Positions 43,212-55,917 of a DNA stretch of 64,000 nt are shown here, piece after piece. The DNA lies in NCBI RefSeq assembly GCF_900105835.1, contig NZ_LT629783.1:4920501-4984500 (forward strand), given 5' to 3'. Numbering within the stretch: position 1 is the first letter of the stretch; every line of letters starts with the position of its first letter. Made by a program: the position numbers and the translations under genes. The notes under the pieces are model-generated. The model worked only from the letters and a program-made list of their open reading frames with translations, was not told the DNA's origin and searched no databases. This stretch comes from Pseudomonas fragi. Its GTDB lineage: Bacteria; Pseudomonadota; Gammaproteobacteria; Pseudomonadales; Pseudomonadaceae.

Positions 43212-43579
43212 GGCATTGAGTCTTACCGAAGAAGGGGAGGCGGCTGCAACTCTGTCACGCAAGTGCGGTCTCAGTCGATCTGCCAGTTAAATACAAGCCC
43301 GGTTTTGCAGCTGGTATAAGTCTTTGTCACAAAAGGTAATACATGCTCAAATTGGCGCATCCCGGGCGGTCACGGCCAGCATGGCGTCGACGGCTCAAAC
43401 CCGTACAATGGCCTGCCTGTATGAGCTGATCTAAACTGCTCCACGTTGCAGCACGCAATAATACAGGGCAGGGTTCATTTCACGTCCGAACTTGTCGCCT
43501 GCTCGTCATGAGCAGTATTTTGCAGTCACATTAGTCAATTAATAGTTGGGCGCGCCACAGGCGCAGGAAAAGACCCGTT
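43212..43579. other. Divergent intergenic region between aat and ftsK
   Basis: Non-coding; it should hold the promoters of aat (minus) and ftsK (plus). No gene is recognised and no trxB remnant is seen. Confidence 0.5.
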
Positions 43580-45982
43580 TTGAAGAAATCCACAGCAGCA
43601 CCCAAAGCAGTTCCTCTCTGGCGTCAGCAATTGCACTACCGGCTCAAGGAAGGTGCATTGATCGCTATCGGCGCCCTGTGCCTGTTCCTGATCATGGCCT
43701 TGCTGACCTACGGCAAGGACGACCCCGGCTGGAGCCATAACAGCCGTGTGGTGGACGTGCAGAACTTCGGCGGGCCAGCCGGCTCCTACAGTGCTGACAT
43801 CCTGTTTATGGTGCTGGGTTACTTTGCCTATATTTTCCCGCTGCTGCTGGCGGTCAAGGCGTACCAGATCTTCCGCGAGCGGCATCAGCCCTGGCAGTGG
43901 AGCGGCTGGCTGTTTTCGTGGCGCCTGGTGGGCCTGATCTTCCTGGTGATCTCGGGCGCCGCCCTGGCCCATATCCATTTCCATTCTGCCTCGGGCCTGC
44001 CGGCGGGGGCGGGTGGGGCGCTGGGCGAAAGCCTGGGCGACCTGGCCAGGAATGCACTGAACATTCAGGGCAGTACCCTGTTGCTGATCGCGCTGTTCCT
44101 GTTTGGCCTGACGGTGTTCACTGACCTGTCATGGTTCAAGGTCATGGACGTGACGGGCAAGATCACCCTCGACCTGTTCGAGCTGATCCAGGGCGCGGCC
44201 AACCGCTGGTGGGCCGAACGCAACGAGCGCAAGCAGTTGCAGGCCAAGCTGCGCGAAGTGGATGCCCGGGTCAATGAAGTGGTCGCGCCAAGCGTTCCCG
44301 ACAAGCGTGAGCAGGCCAAGGCCAAGGAACGCCTGATCGAGCGCGAGCAGGCGTTGAGCAAGCACATGTCCGAGCGTGAAAAACACGTGCCGGCAGTGAT
44401 TGCCCCGGCACCGCCCAAGGCGCCCGAGCCAAGCAAGCGCGTGCAAAAAGAGAAACAGGCGCCGTTGTTTGTGGACAGCGCCGTTGAAGGCACCTTGCCG
44501 CCAATCTCGATTCTGGACCCGGCCGAGAAAAAACAGCTCAATTACTCCCCTGAATCCCTGGCAGCCGTTGGCCATTTGCTGGAAATCAAGCTCAAGGAAT
44601 TCGGCGTTGAGGTGACGGTGGACTCGATCCACCCGGGTCCGGTCATTACCCGTTATGAAATTCAACCTGCTGCCGGGGTAAAGGTCAGCCGCATTGCCAA
44701 CCTGGCCAAGGACCTGGCGCGTTCGCTGGCCGTGACCAGCGTGCGGGTGGTTGAGGTTATCCCGGGTAAAACCACGGTCGGTATCGAGATTCCCAACGAA
44801 GACCGCCAGATCGTGCGCTTCTCTGAAGTGCTGTCGACCCCTGAGTACGACAACGCCAAGTCGCCGGTAGCCCTGGCCCTGGGCCATGATATCGGCGGTC
44901 GCCCGGTGATCACTGACCTGGCAAAAATGCCGCACTTGCTGGTAGCCGGTACCACCGGTTCCGGTAAATCTGTGGGCGTTAACGCCATGATCCTGTCGAT
45001 TTTGTTCAAGTCTGGCCCGGAAGACGCCAAACTGATCATGATCGACCCGAAAATGCTTGAACTGTCGATCTACGAAGGCATTCCGCACCTGCTGTGCCCG
45101 GTGGTCACCGACATGAAGGACGCCGCCAACGCCCTGCGCTGGAGCGTTGCCGAGATGGAGCGCCGCTACAAGCTGATGGCCAAGATGGGCGTGCGTAACC
45201 TTGCCGGTTTCAACCAGAAGGTCAAGGACGCCCAGGACGCCGGCGAACCGCTGGTCGACCCGTTGTACAAGCGCGAAAGCATTCACGACGAAGCGCCGCT
45301 GCTGGTGAAGTTGCCCACCATCGTGGTGGTGGTCGACGAATTTGCCGACATGATGATGATCGTCGGCAAGAAGGTTGAAGAACTGATCGCCCGTATCGCC
45401 CAGAAGGCCCGGGCAGCGGGCATCCACTTGATCCTCGCGACCCAGCGCCCGTCGGTGGACGTGATCACCGGCCTGATCAAGGCCAACATCCCCACCCGCA
45501 TGGCGTTCCAGGTTTCCAGCAAGATCGACTCACGCACCATCATCGACCAGGGTGGCGCCGAGCAACTGCTGGGCCACGGTGACATGCTCTACATGCCGCC
45601 CGGCACCAGCCTGCCGATCCGCGTTCACGGCGCGTTTGTGTCCGACGATGAAGTTCACCGCGTGGTTGAAGCCTGGAAACTGCGCGGCGCTCCGGACTAC
45701 AACGAGGATATCCTCAACGGTGTTGAAGAGGCGGGCAGCGGCTTTGAAGGCGGTGGCAGCGAAGGCGGCGACGACCCGGAAACCGATGCCCTGTATGACG
45801 AAGCTGTACAGTTTGTGCTTGAAAGCCGTCGTGCCTCGATTTCTGCGGTACAACGCAAATTGAAGATCGGTTACAACCGCGCTGCGCGAATGATTGAATC
45901 CATGGAAATGGCCGGGGTCGTAACCTCGATGAACACTAACGGCTCGCGCGAAGTATTGGCGCCGGCCCCGATGCGCGATTGA
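43580..45982 (+). CDS. ftsK: DNA translocase FtsK
   Basis: Septal DNA pump that clears chromosome ends at division and activates XerCD at dif (800 residues). Four N-terminal transmembrane segments lie at about residues 25-185, followed by a charged Pro/Lys linker (about 200-300). The RecA-like motor has Walker [17 protein letters not shown] (near 450-465) and Walker [14 protein letters not shown]. The C-terminal gamma winged-helix domain has [20 protein letters not shown]. It starts with TTG at 43580; no ATG lies nearby, and the N-terminus [20 protein letters not shown] matches other Pseudomonas FtsK proteins. AGGA upstream is rather distant (11 bases). Confidence 0.97.
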   Translation: MKKSTAAPKAVPLWRQQLHYRLKEGALIAIGALCLFLIMALLTYGKDDPGWSHNSRVVDVQNFGGPAGSYSADILFMVLGYFAYIFPLLLAVKAYQIFRERHQPWQWSGWLFSWRLVGLIFLVISGAALAHIHFHSASGLPAGAGGALGESLGDLARNALNIQGSTLLLIALFLFGLTVFTDLSWFKVMDVTGKITLDLFELIQGAANRWWAERNERKQLQAKLREVDARVNEVVAPSVPDKREQAKAKERLIEREQALSKHMSEREKHVPAVIAPAPPKAPEPSKRVQKEKQAPLFVDSAVEGTLPPISILDPAEKKQLNYSPESLAAVGHLLEIKLKEFGVEVTVDSIHPGPVITRYEIQPAAGVKVSRIANLAKDLARSLAVTSVRVVEVIPGKTTVGIEIPNEDRQIVRFSEVLSTPEYDNAKSPVALALGHDIGGRPVITDLAKMPHLLVAGTTGSGKSVGVNAMILSILFKSGPEDAKLIMIDPKMLELSIYEGIPHLLCPVVTDMKDAANALRWSVAEMERRYKLMAKMGVRNLAGFNQKVKDAQDAGEPLVDPLYKRESIHDEAPLLVKLPTIVVVVDEFADMMMIVGKKVEELIARIAQKARAAGIHLILATQRPSVDVITGLIKANIPTRMAFQVSSKIDSRTIIDQGGAEQLLGHGDMLYMPPGTSLPIRVHGAFVSDDEVHRVVEAWKLRGAPDYNEDILNGVEEAGSGFEGGGSEGGDDPETDALYDEAVQFVLESRRASISAVQRKLKIGYNRAARMIESMEMAGVVTSMNTNGSREVLAPAPMRD

Positions 45983-46020
45983 GCTGCCCCAGGGCTGCTA
46001 ACTAATCAATGAGGATGTCC

Positions 46021-46641
46021 ATGCGTTTTGTCAGCATGCTGTTGCTACCGGTACTGGCTTTTTCTTCGCTGTCGGCCCATGCCGACGCCGAGAGTGTGAA
46101 ACGTCTTGGCCAACTGTTGGGCTCTGATACCATCACCGCCCGTTTTTCCCAGCTGACCCTCGATGGCAGCGGCACCCAGTTGCAGGAAACTGCCGGTGAC
46201 ATGTCGGTCAAGCGGCCGGGGCTGTTTTATTGGCACACCGACGCTCCCCAGGAGCAGCTGATGGTCTCCGATGGCCAGAAAGTCTCGCTGTGGGACCCGG
46301 ACCTGGAGCAGGTCACGATCAAGAAGCTGGACCAGCGCCTGACCCAGACCCCGGCCCTGCTGTTGTCGGGTGATGTGTCGAAAATCAGTGAAAGTTTCGA
46401 CATCACCTCCAAACAGGCCGGTGACGTGATGGATTTCACCCTTAAGCCCAAGACCAAGGACACGTTGTTCGATTCCCTGCGCCTGTCCTTTCGTGGTGGC
46501 AAAATCAACGACATGCAGTTGATCGACAGCGTGGGCCAGCGCACCAACATCCTGTTCACCGGGGTCAAGGTCAACGAGCCGATCCCGGCTTCCAAGTTCA
46601 AGTTCGATATCCCGAAAGGGGCTGATGTCATCCAGGAATAA
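46021..46641 (+). CDS. lolA: Outer-membrane lipoprotein carrier protein LolA
   Basis: Periplasmic chaperone that carries lipoproteins from LolCDE to LolB. The 206-residue precursor has a signal peptide ([21 protein letters not shown]) and the LolA barrel: [59 protein letters not shown] and [20 protein letters not shown]. Of three in-frame ATGs, the one at 46021 is best spaced from GAGG. It is 38 bp downstream of ftsK and leads into rarA. Confidence 0.95.
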   Translation: MRFVSMLLLPVLAFSSLSAHADAESVKRLGQLLGSDTITARFSQLTLDGSGTQLQETAGDMSVKRPGLFYWHTDAPQEQLMVSDGQKVSLWDPDLEQVTIKKLDQRLTQTPALLLSGDVSKISESFDITSKQAGDVMDFTLKPKTKDTLFDSLRLSFRGGKINDMQLIDSVGQRTNILFTGVKVNEPIPASKFKFDIPKGADVIQE

Positions 46642-46669
46642 GCCCTGGAAGAGGTTTCAAACGCTGCCC

Positions 46670-47991
46670 ATGGATCTGTTTCGAAGTGCCCCGATAGCCC
46701 AACCGCTGGCTGCGCGTTTGCGTGCGGCCAACCTGGACGAGTACGTTGGTCAGCAACACTTGCTCGCCCGCGGCAAGCCCTTGCGTGAGGCGCTGGAGCA
46801 GGGCGCGCTGCATTCGATGATCTTCTGGGGGCCGCCGGGCGTGGGCAAGACCACCCTGGCGCGGTTGCTGGCGGAAGTCTCGGATGCGCATTTCGAAACC
46901 GTCTCGGCAGTCCTGGCCGGGGTCAAGGAGATCCGCCAGGCCGTCGAAATCGCCAAGCAGCAGGCGGGCCAGTATGGTCGCCGGACCATCCTGTTTGTCG
47001 ACGAAGTGCATCGCTTCAACAAGTCGCAGCAGGATGCGTTCCTGCCCTATGTGGAAGATGGCACCCTGATCTTTATCGGTGCCACTACCGAAAACCCCTC
47101 GTTTGAACTGAACAACGCCTTGCTGTCGCGGGCACGGGTCTATGTGCTCAAAAGCCTCGATGAAGCGGCGTTGCGCAAGCTGGTGCAGCGGGCGCTGACC
47201 GAGGACAAGGGCCTGGGCAAGCGCGGCCTGACCCTCAGCGATGAAGGTTTCCAGATTTTGCTGCGGGCCACTGACGGCGATGGCCGGCGCATGCTCAACC
47301 TGCTGGAAAACGCCTCGGACCTGGCCGAAGACCACAGCGAAATCGGCACCGACCTGCTGCACAACCTGCTGGGCGATACCCAGCGGCGTTTCGACAAGGG
47401 CGGCGAAGCCTTTTACGACCAGATTTCGGCGTTGCACAAGTCAGTACGCGGCTCCAACCCTGACGGTGCGCTGTACTGGTTTGCGCGCATGATCGACGGC
47501 GGTTGCGACCCGCTCTATATCGCCCGGCGCGTGGTGCGCATGGCCAGTGAAGACATCGGCAACGCCGACCCGCGAGCCCTGAGCCTGTGCCTGTCGGCCT
47601 GGGACGTGCAAGAACGGCTCGGCAGCCCGGAAGGCGAGCTGGCGGTGGCCCAGGCCATCACCTACCTGGCCTGTGCGCCGAAAAGCAACGCCGTGTACAT
47701 GGGCTTCAAGGCCGCACTGCGCAGCGCCGCCGAATACGGCTCACTCGAAGTGCCGCTGCATTTGCGCAATGCACCGACCAAACTGATGAAGCAACTGGGC
47801 TATGGCGACGAGTACCGCTATGCCCATGACGAGCCGGATGCCTACGCCGCAGGCGAAGACTACTACCCGGACGAACTGGAGCCCTTGAACCTGTACCAGC
47901 CTGTTCCTCGCGGGCTGGAGTTGAAAATCGGCGAGAAGCTCAAGCATCTCGCTGCACTCGACCGGGCCAGCCCCAAACAACGGAGAAAACC

Positions 47992-47995
<4 letters not shown>
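46670..47995 (+). CDS. rarA: Replication-associated recombination protein A
   Basis: AAA+ ATPase (MgsA/WRNIP1 family) acting at stalled replication forks, 441 residues. Walker A is [14 protein letters not shown] near residues 54-67, Walker B is [19 protein letters not shown], and sensor 1 is [20 protein letters not shown]. The C-terminal tetramerisation part includes [19 protein letters not shown] and [14 protein letters not shown]. The start at 46670 ([18 protein letters not shown]) is the family start; an ATG at 46625 inside lolA is also in frame. The end overlaps crcB by 4 bp. Confidence 0.95.
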
Positions 47996-49663
<1,668 letters not shown>

Positions 49664-51058
49664 ATGGAGTTTCTGCCGCTGTTTCATAACCTGCGTGGCA
49701 GCCGTGTACTGGTGGTTGGCGGCGGGGAGATTGCCTTGCGCAAGTCTCGCCTGCTGGCCGATGCCGGTGCGGTGCTGCGGGTGGTCGCACCCGCCATGGA
49801 GCCACAGTTGTGCGAGTTGATAAACAGCAGCGGTGGCGAACAGGTGCTGCGCGGTTATGTCGAGGCCGACCTTGAAGGTTGCGTCCTGATCATCGCCGCC
49901 ACCGACGATGAGCCACTCAACGCCCAGGTCTCTGCCGATGCCCACCGCCGCTGCGTGCCGGTCAATGTGGTGGATGCTCCTGCCTTGTGCAGCGTGATCT
50001 TCCCCGCGATTGTCGATCGTTCGCCCTTGGTGATCGCCATCTCCAGTGGCGGCGATGCGCCAGTGCTGGCGCGGTTGATCCGCGCCAAGATCGAAACCTG
50101 GATTCCTTCGACCTATGGTCAGTTAGCGGGCCTTGCGGCGCGTTTCCGTGCCCGGGTCAAGGGTCTGTTTCCTGATGTGCAGCAGCGTCGCGGGTTTTGG
50201 GAAGATGTGTTCCAGGGCCCGATTGCCGATCGCCTGCTGGCCGGGCAGGCTGCTGAAGCCGAGCGTTTGCTGGTGGCCAAGATTGAGGGCAAGGCAGCGC
50301 TGACCACCGGTGAGGTGTATCTGGTGGGTGCCGGGCCGGGCGATCCTGACTTGCTCACGTTTCGTGCGCTGCGCTTGATGCAGCAAGCGGACGTGGTGCT
50401 GTACGACCGCCTGGTGGCGCCGGCGATTCTTGAACTGTGCCGTCGCGATGCCGAGCGGATTTATGTCGGCAAGCGTCGCGCTGACCATGCCGTGCCGCAG
50501 GATCAGATCAACCAGCAACTGGTGGATCTGGCCAAACAGGGCAAGCGCGTGGTGCGGCTCAAGGGTGGCGATCCGTTTATCTTTGGCCGTGGCGGTGAAG
50601 AAATCGAAGAGCTGGCGGCCCACGGGATTCCGTTCCAGGTAGTGCCGGGCATTACCGCAGCCAGTGGTTGCGCGGCCTATGCCGGGATTCCGCTGACCCA
50701 TCGTGACTACGCGCAGTCTGTGCGCTTTGTTACCGGGCATCTGAAGGACGGTACCAGCAACCTGCCCTGGAACGATCTGGTTGCGCCAGCGCAAACTCTG
50801 GTGTTCTACATGGGCCTGGTGGGTTTGCCGATCATCTGCGAACAGTTGATCAAGCATGGTCGTTCGGCAGATACCCCGGCTGCGTTGATTCAGCAGGGTA
50901 CTACGTCCAATCAGCGGGTGTTTACCGGCACCCTGGCCGATTTGCCGACACTGGTAGCGGAGCATGAAGTGCATGCGCCGACGCTGGTGATTGTGGGCGA
51001 AGTGGTTTTGCTGCGTGAGAAGCTGGCGTGGTTTGAAGGGGCTCAGGCGCAGGTCTGA
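49664..51058 (+). CDS. cysG: Siroheme synthase CysG
   Basis: Trifunctional enzyme that makes siroheme from uroporphyrinogen III for sulfite and nitrite reductases (464 residues). The N-terminal dehydrogenase/ferrochelatase domain (about 1-210) has the NAD motif [20 protein letters not shown]. The C-terminal methyltransferase (about 215-460) has [38 protein letters not shown] and [20 protein letters not shown]. The start codon directly abuts the serS stop. A repeat element begins 5 bp after the stop. Confidence 0.97.
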   Translation: MEFLPLFHNLRGSRVLVVGGGEIALRKSRLLADAGAVLRVVAPAMEPQLCELINSSGGEQVLRGYVEADLEGCVLIIAATDDEPLNAQVSADAHRRCVPVNVVDAPALCSVIFPAIVDRSPLVIAISSGGDAPVLARLIRAKIETWIPSTYGQLAGLAARFRARVKGLFPDVQQRRGFWEDVFQGPIADRLLAGQAAEAERLLVAKIEGKAALTTGEVYLVGAGPGDPDLLTFRALRLMQQADVVLYDRLVAPAILELCRRDAERIYVGKRRADHAVPQDQINQQLVDLAKQGKRVVRLKGGDPFIFGRGGEEIEELAAHGIPFQVVPGITAASGCAAYAGIPLTHRDYAQSVRFVTGHLKDGTSNLPWNDLVAPAQTLVFYMGLVGLPIICEQLIKHGRSADTPAALIQQGTTSNQRVFTGTLADLPTLVAEHEVHAPTLVIVGEVVLLREKLAWFEGAQAQV

Positions 51059-51063
51059 CGCTG

Positions 51064-51170
51064 CCCTCACCCCAACCCTCTCCCGGAGGGAGAAGGGGCT
51101 GATTGATGGTGTTTTTGAATCCGCGCCCGGTCAGTCCCCTCTCCCTCCGGGAGAGGGTCAGGGTGAGGGG
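51064..51170. repeat. Inverted-repeat intergenic element, possible bidirectional terminator
   Basis: Outer inverted termini CCCTCACCCCAACCCTCTCC and GAGAGGGTCAGGGTGAGGG enclose two small hairpins (CTCTCCCGGAGGGAGA and its facing copy) and about 45 bp of unique sequence. It is the same element type as 452-752 but without the tandem expansion. It fills the gap between two convergent genes. Confidence 0.85.
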
Positions 51171-51184
51171 CTTTTGACTTTGCT

Positions 51185-52372
51185 TCAGCTCCGATTTTCC
51201 CCCACCAGACTCTCCACCGACGGCACCCGGGTGTCGCTTTCCATCTGCGCATCATGTTCGATTTGATGGCTGAAGCGGTCCAGTGACCCCTGCGCTGGCT
51301 GCGCATCGCTGGCAAAAACCGGCGGGCTGAGGATGTAAGCCCCCAGCAATCGGCTCAACGCCGCCAGGCTGTCGATATGGGTGCGCTCATACCCGTGGGT
51401 CGCATCGCAACCAAACGCCAGCAAGGCGCACCGAATATCATGCCCGGCAGTGACGGCCGAATGGGCATCGCTGAAGTAATAACGGAACATGTCCCGGCGC
51501 ACCGGCAACTCATTTTCAGTGGCCAATCCCAGTAAATGCCGCGACAGGTGATAGTCATAGGGCCCGCCCGAATCCTGCATCGCCACACTCACCGCATGTT
51601 CGCTTGAATGCTGGCCTGGTGCTACCGGCGCAATATCGATCCCCACAAACTCGCTCACATCCCACGGCAAGGCCGCTGCCGCACCATTGCCGATTTCTTC
51701 GGTGATGGTAAACAGTGGATGACAGTCGATAAGGGGCTGTTCGCCACTGTCGACAATGGCTTTCAGGGCCGCGAGCAGGGCCGCCACACCCGCCTTGTCA
51801 TCCAGGTGCCGCGCGCTGATATGGCCACTTTCGGTAAATTCCGGCAGTGGGTCGAAGGCCACGAAATCACCGATATTGACCCCCAGCGAATCACAATCCG
51901 CGCGGGTGGCGCAGTAGGCATCCAGGCGCAACTCGATATGGTCCCAACTGATCGGCAGTTCATCCACGCCGGTATTGAAGGCGTGGCCAGAAGCCATTAA
52001 TGGCAGGACACTGCCGCGGATCACGCCGTTGTCGGTAAACAGGCTCACGCGGCTGCCTTCGGCAAACCGGCTTGACCAGCAACCGACAGGTGCCAGCACC
52101 AGCCGGCCGTTGTCCTTGATCGCCCGCACGCTCGCGCCAATGGTGTCCAGGTGCGCGGACACGGCGCGGTCCGGGCTGTTTTTCTGGCCCTTGAGGGTGG
52201 CGCGCAAGGTGCCGCGGCGGGTCAGTTCAAAAGGGATCCCCAATTCGTCGAGGCGCTCGGCGACATAACGCACGATGGTGTCGGTAAAACCGGTGGGGCT
52301 GGGAATGGCGAGCATTTCCAGCAATACCCGTTGCAGGTAGTCGAGGTCGGGTTCAGGGAGGCTGCGGTTCAT
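51185..52372 (-). CDS. NAGGN-system M42-family peptidase
   Basis: Metal-dependent aminopeptidase-like protein (395 residues) of the kind always found with N-acetylglutaminylglutamine amide genes; it may process or recycle the solute. Metal ligands appear in AVSAHLDTIGASV, SARHLDDKAGVAALL, TITEEIGNGAA and YFSDAHSAV, with CDATHGYERTHIDSLAAL near the C-terminus. The N-terminus AIPSPTGFTDTIVRYVAERL is typical. It lies 23 bp after the synthetase gene, last of three genes. Confidence 0.88.
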   Translation of the reverse strand: MNRSLPEPDLDYLQRVLLEMLAIPSPTGFTDTIVRYVAERLDELGIPFELTRRGTLRATLKGQKNSPDRAVSAHLDTIGASVRAIKDNGRLVLAPVGCWSSRFAEGSRVSLFTDNGVIRGSVLPLMASGHAFNTGVDELPISWDHIELRLDAYCATRADCDSLGVNIGDFVAFDPLPEFTESGHISARHLDDKAGVAALLAALKAIVDSGEQPLIDCHPLFTITEEIGNGAAAALPWDVSEFVGIDIAPVAPGQHSSEHAVSVAMQDSGGPYDYHLSRHLLGLATENELPVRRDMFRYYFSDAHSAVTAGHDIRCALLAFGCDATHGYERTHIDSLAALSRLLGAYILSPPVFASDAQPAQGSLDRFSHQIEHDAQMESDTRVPSVESLVGENRS

Positions 52373-52395
52373 AAAAACTCCTGAGGGCCGGTCAG

Positions 52396-54141
52396 CTATT
52401 GAGCAGGCTGACTGTGGGGAAACAACAAATCGATAAAGCGCTCGGCGGTGGGCTGCGGCTCATGGTTGGCCAGCCCGGCGCGCTCGTTGGCTTCAATAAA
52501 TACATAGTCGGGTTGGTCGGCGGCGGGCACCATCAGGTCGAGCCCCACTACCGGAATATCCAGGGCCCGGGCTGCGCGGATGGCGGCGTCGGCCAGCACC
52601 GGGTGCAGCACGGCGGTGACGTCCTCCAGGCAGCCGCCGGTATGCAGGTTGGCGGTGCGGCGCACGGTCAGCACCTGCCCGGCGGGCAGGATGCTGTCGT
52701 AGTCATAGCCTGCGGCCTGCACGGTGCGCAGGGTTTCGGCGTCCAGCGGGATGCGGCTTTCGCCACCGGTGGCGGCCTGGCGTCGGCGGCTTTGCGCCTC
52801 GATCAGGCGCTGGACGCGGTGTTGGCCATCGCCTATCACTTGCGCAGGACGACGGATGGCTGCAGCCACCACTTCAAAGCCGATCACCACGATGCGCAGG
52901 TCGAGGCCTTCGTGAAAACTTTCGAGCAGCACCCGGCTGTCGAACGCCCGCGCTGCCTCGATGGCCTGTTGCACCTGCTCGATGCTGTGCAGGTCCACCG
53001 CGACGCCATTGCCTTGTTCACCATCCACCGGCTTGACCACCACCCGGCCGTGCTGCTCGACAAACGCCAGGTTGTCATCGGCATTGCCCGCCAGTTGCTG
53101 GGTCGGCACGTTCAGGCCAGCCTGGCTGAGCACCTTGTGGGTCAGGCACTTGTCCTGGCACAGGCTCATGCTGATGGCGCTGGTCAGGTCGCTGAGGGAC
53201 TCGCGGCAACGAATCCGTCGCCCGCCGTGGCTAAGGGTGAACAGACCGGCGGCCGCGTCGTCAATCTGCACGTCGATGCCACGTTTATAGGCTTCTTCAA
53301 CGAGGATGCTGGCATAGGGGTTGAGCCCGACCTCGGGGCCAGGCCCCAGAAACAGCGGCTGGTTGATGCCGTTCTTGCGCTTGATGGCAAAGGTCGACAG
53401 GGTGCGAAAGCCCAGTTTGGCGTAGAGGTTCTTGGCCTGGGCATTGTCATGCAGCACCGACAGGTCGAGATAGCTCAGGCCGCGGCTCATAAAGTGTTCG
53501 ACCAAATGCCGTACCAGCACTTCACCCACTCCCGGGCGTGAACAGAGCGGGTCGACCGCCAGGCACCAGAGGCTGCTGCCGTTTTCAGGGTCGTTGAACG
53601 CGGTGTGATGGTTCAAGCCCATGACACTGCCGATCACCGCGCCGCTGTCCTCGTCTTCGGCCATCCAGTACACCGGGCCGCCCTCGTGGCGCGAGGTCAG
53701 CAGGGTCGGGTCGATGGGCAGCATGGAGCGTGACAGGTACAGGGTGTTGATCGCGCTCCAGTCCGCCTCGCTTTGTGCGCGGCGGATACGGAAGCCGCGA
53801 AACACGCGGGTGGCCTGGCGGTAATCGGTAAACCACAGTCGCAGTGTATCCGAGGGGTCGAGGAACAGTTGTTGCGGCGACTGCGCCAGCACCTGCTGGG
53901 GCGCGGCGACATACAGGGCAATATCGCGCTCGCCGGGCTGCTCGTTGAGCAGCTCTTCGGCCAGGGTGGCGGGGTCAGGAAAGGTATGCCCGATCAACAG
54001 TCGGCCCCAGCCGCAATGTACGGCCACGGGGCAGGCACTCAGTTCGCTGCCGTCTTCGGCAAAGCGGGCTTGCAGGCGCTCGTAAGAAGGCGTTTGGCCA
54101 CGCAGTAAACGCTGGCTATAAGCCGTAGCGAGGGGTTTCAT
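52396..54141 (-). CDS. ngg: N-acetylglutaminylglutamine synthetase (GNAT-ATP-grasp fusion)
   Basis: Makes the dipeptide N-acetylglutaminylglutamine, precursor of the osmoprotectant NAGGN (581 residues). A GNAT domain is at about residues 115-270 (IGSVMGLNHHTAF, LWCLAVDPLCSRPGVGEVLV, NLYAKLGFRTLSTFAIKR). An ATP-grasp ligase domain resembling glutathione/cyanophycin synthetases is at about 290-575 (VVVKPVDGEQGNGVAVDLHS, VLTVRRTANLHTGG, YVFIEANERAGLANHEPQPT). The start is 3 bp after the amidotransferase stop, so the genes are tightly coupled. Confidence 0.92.
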   Translation of the reverse strand: MKPLATAYSQRLLRGQTPSYERLQARFAEDGSELSACPVAVHCGWGRLLIGHTFPDPATLAEELLNEQPGERDIALYVAAPQQVLAQSPQQLFLDPSDTLRLWFTDYRQATRVFRGFRIRRAQSEADWSAINTLYLSRSMLPIDPTLLTSRHEGGPVYWMAEDEDSGAVIGSVMGLNHHTAFNDPENGSSLWCLAVDPLCSRPGVGEVLVRHLVEHFMSRGLSYLDLSVLHDNAQAKNLYAKLGFRTLSTFAIKRKNGINQPLFLGPGPEVGLNPYASILVEEAYKRGIDVQIDDAAAGLFTLSHGGRRIRCRESLSDLTSAISMSLCQDKCLTHKVLSQAGLNVPTQQLAGNADDNLAFVEQHGRVVVKPVDGEQGNGVAVDLHSIEQVQQAIEAARAFDSRVLLESFHEGLDLRIVVIGFEVVAAAIRRPAQVIGDGQHRVQRLIEAQSRRRQAATGGESRIPLDAETLRTVQAAGYDYDSILPAGQVLTVRRTANLHTGGCLEDVTAVLHPVLADAAIRAARALDIPVVGLDLMVPAADQPDYVFIEANERAGLANHEPQPTAERFIDLLFPHSQPAQ

Positions 54142-54144
54142 CGA

Positions 54145-55917
54145 TCAGATTCCTTGTTCGCTCAGCCACAGGTTCAGGGCGGCCAGTTGCCACAGCTTGG
54201 AGCCGTTGAGGGGCGTCAGCTGGCTTTGCGGGTTGGTCAGCAACTGGTCAAGCATGGCCGGCTGGAACAGGCCACGATCCTGACTCGGGTCCAGCAGCAG
54301 GTCGCGCACCCAGTTGAGGGTGTTGCCCTGCAAGTGCTTGAGCCCCGGCACCGGGAAATAGCCTTTTTTGCGATCGATGACTTCGCTGGGGATCACCAGC
54401 CGTGCGGCTTCCTTGAGTACCTGCTTGCCGCCGTCAGGCAATTTGAAGCGCGCCGGAATTCGCGCCGACAGCTCGGCCAGGCGGTAATCCAGAAACGGCG
54501 TGCGGGCTTCAAGGCCCCAGGCCATCGTCATGTTGTCCACCCGTTTGACCGGGTCATCCACCAGCATCACGGTGCTGTCCAGGCGCAAGGCCTTGTCCAC
54601 CCCGGCCTGCGCACCCGGCTGTGCGAAATGCTCACGCACAAAGTCGCCAGCAGCGTCATTGGCTGTCAGCCATTGTGGCTGGACCGTGGCCTTGTACTCG
54701 TCGTAACTGCGGTCGAAAAAGGCTTCGCGGTACGCGGCATAAGGATCGCTGGCGCCGTCCACTTGTGGGTACCAGTGATAGCCGGCAAACAGTTCGTCAG
54801 CACCCTGGCCGCTTTGCACCACCTTGCAATGCTTGGCGACCTCGCGGGACAGCAGGTAAAAGGCAATGCAGTCATGGCTGACCATCGGCTCGCTCATGGC
54901 GCGAAAGGCCGCAGGCAGTTGCTCGATGATCTCGTGTTCGCCAATGCGCAGTTGGTGATGGCGAGTGCCGTAATGCTTGGCGATCAAATCCGAATACTGG
55001 AATTCATCACCGCGCTCGCCGCCTGCGTCCTCAAACCCGATGGAAAAGGTCGACAGGTCCTGTACGCCAACATCCCGCAGCAAGCCCACAAGCAAGCTGG
55101 AATCGACACCGCCTGATAGCAGCACGCCGACATCCACCGCTGCGCGCTGGCGGATGGCCACGGCTTCGCGGGTGCTGTCGAGCACGCGGTCGCGCCAGTC
55201 TTCCAGGGTCAGGTTGGCTTCATCGGCATGGGGGCCGTAGGGCAGGGTCCACCAGGTTTTCTGCTTGGTATGGCCATTGGCGTCGATGCGCAGCCAGGTG
55301 GCGGGCGGCAGTTTCTCAATGCCGGCAATCAGGGTGCGGGGGGCGGGCACCACGGCGTGAAAATTCAGGTAATGGTTGAGGGCCACCGGGTCGAGCATCG
55401 GGCTGATATCACCGCCCTTGAGCAGCGCGGGCAGGGTCGAGGCAAAGCGCAGGCGCTCGCCGGTGCGCGACAGGTACAGCGGTTTGACCCCCAGGCGATC
55501 ACGGGCGATAAACAGGCGCTGGGCGTCGCGCTCCCAGATGGCGAAAGCAAACATGCCATTGAGCTTGGGCAGCAGCGCCTCGCCCCAGGCGTGATAGCCC
55601 TTGAGCAGCACTTCGGTATCGCCGTCGGAATAAAAGCTGTAACCCAGGGTTTCAAGCTCGGCGCGCAGCTCGGGGAAGTTATAGATCGCGCCGTTGAAGG
55701 CCAGGGACAATCCCAACTGGCTGTCGACCATCGGCTGGGCCGAGCCGTCGGACAAATCCATGATTTTCAGGCGACGATGGCCAAGGGCAACCGGCCCCTG
55801 GCTGTGAAACCCCCAGGCATCGGGGCCACGAGGTGCAAGGTGGTGGGTGATGCGTTCGATGGCTGCCAGGTCGGCAGGGTGTTGATCAAAACGTAACTCG
55901 CCAGCTAATCCGCACAT
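54145..55917 (-). CDS. asnO: N-acetylglutaminylglutamine amidotransferase (asparagine synthetase-like)
   Basis: Converts the carboxyl end of N-acetylglutaminylglutamine to the amide, using glutamine nitrogen and ATP (590 residues). The class II glutaminase domain begins MCGLAGELRF with the catalytic Cys2 and has LAFNGAIYNFPELRAELETL. The synthetase domain has the PP-loop VGVLLSGGVDSSLLVGLLRD (near residue 270) and VQSGQGADELFAGYHWY. An AsnB-type asparagine synthetase is the alternative, but the downstream ngg and peptidase genes identify the NAGGN pathway. First gene of the operon; AAGGA lies 10 bases upstream of its ATG. Confidence 0.92.
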   Translation of the reverse strand: MCGLAGELRFDQHPADLAAIERITHHLAPRGPDAWGFHSQGPVALGHRRLKIMDLSDGSAQPMVDSQLGLSLAFNGAIYNFPELRAELETLGYSFYSDGDTEVLLKGYHAWGEALLPKLNGMFAFAIWERDAQRLFIARDRLGVKPLYLSRTGERLRFASTLPALLKGGDISPMLDPVALNHYLNFHAVVPAPRTLIAGIEKLPPATWLRIDANGHTKQKTWWTLPYGPHADEANLTLEDWRDRVLDSTREAVAIRQRAAVDVGVLLSGGVDSSLLVGLLRDVGVQDLSTFSIGFEDAGGERGDEFQYSDLIAKHYGTRHHQLRIGEHEIIEQLPAAFRAMSEPMVSHDCIAFYLLSREVAKHCKVVQSGQGADELFAGYHWYPQVDGASDPYAAYREAFFDRSYDEYKATVQPQWLTANDAAGDFVREHFAQPGAQAGVDKALRLDSTVMLVDDPVKRVDNMTMAWGLEARTPFLDYRLAELSARIPARFKLPDGGKQVLKEAARLVIPSEVIDRKKGYFPVPGLKHLQGNTLNWVRDLLLDPSQDRGLFQPAMLDQLLTNPQSQLTPLNGSKLWQLAALNLWLSEQGI

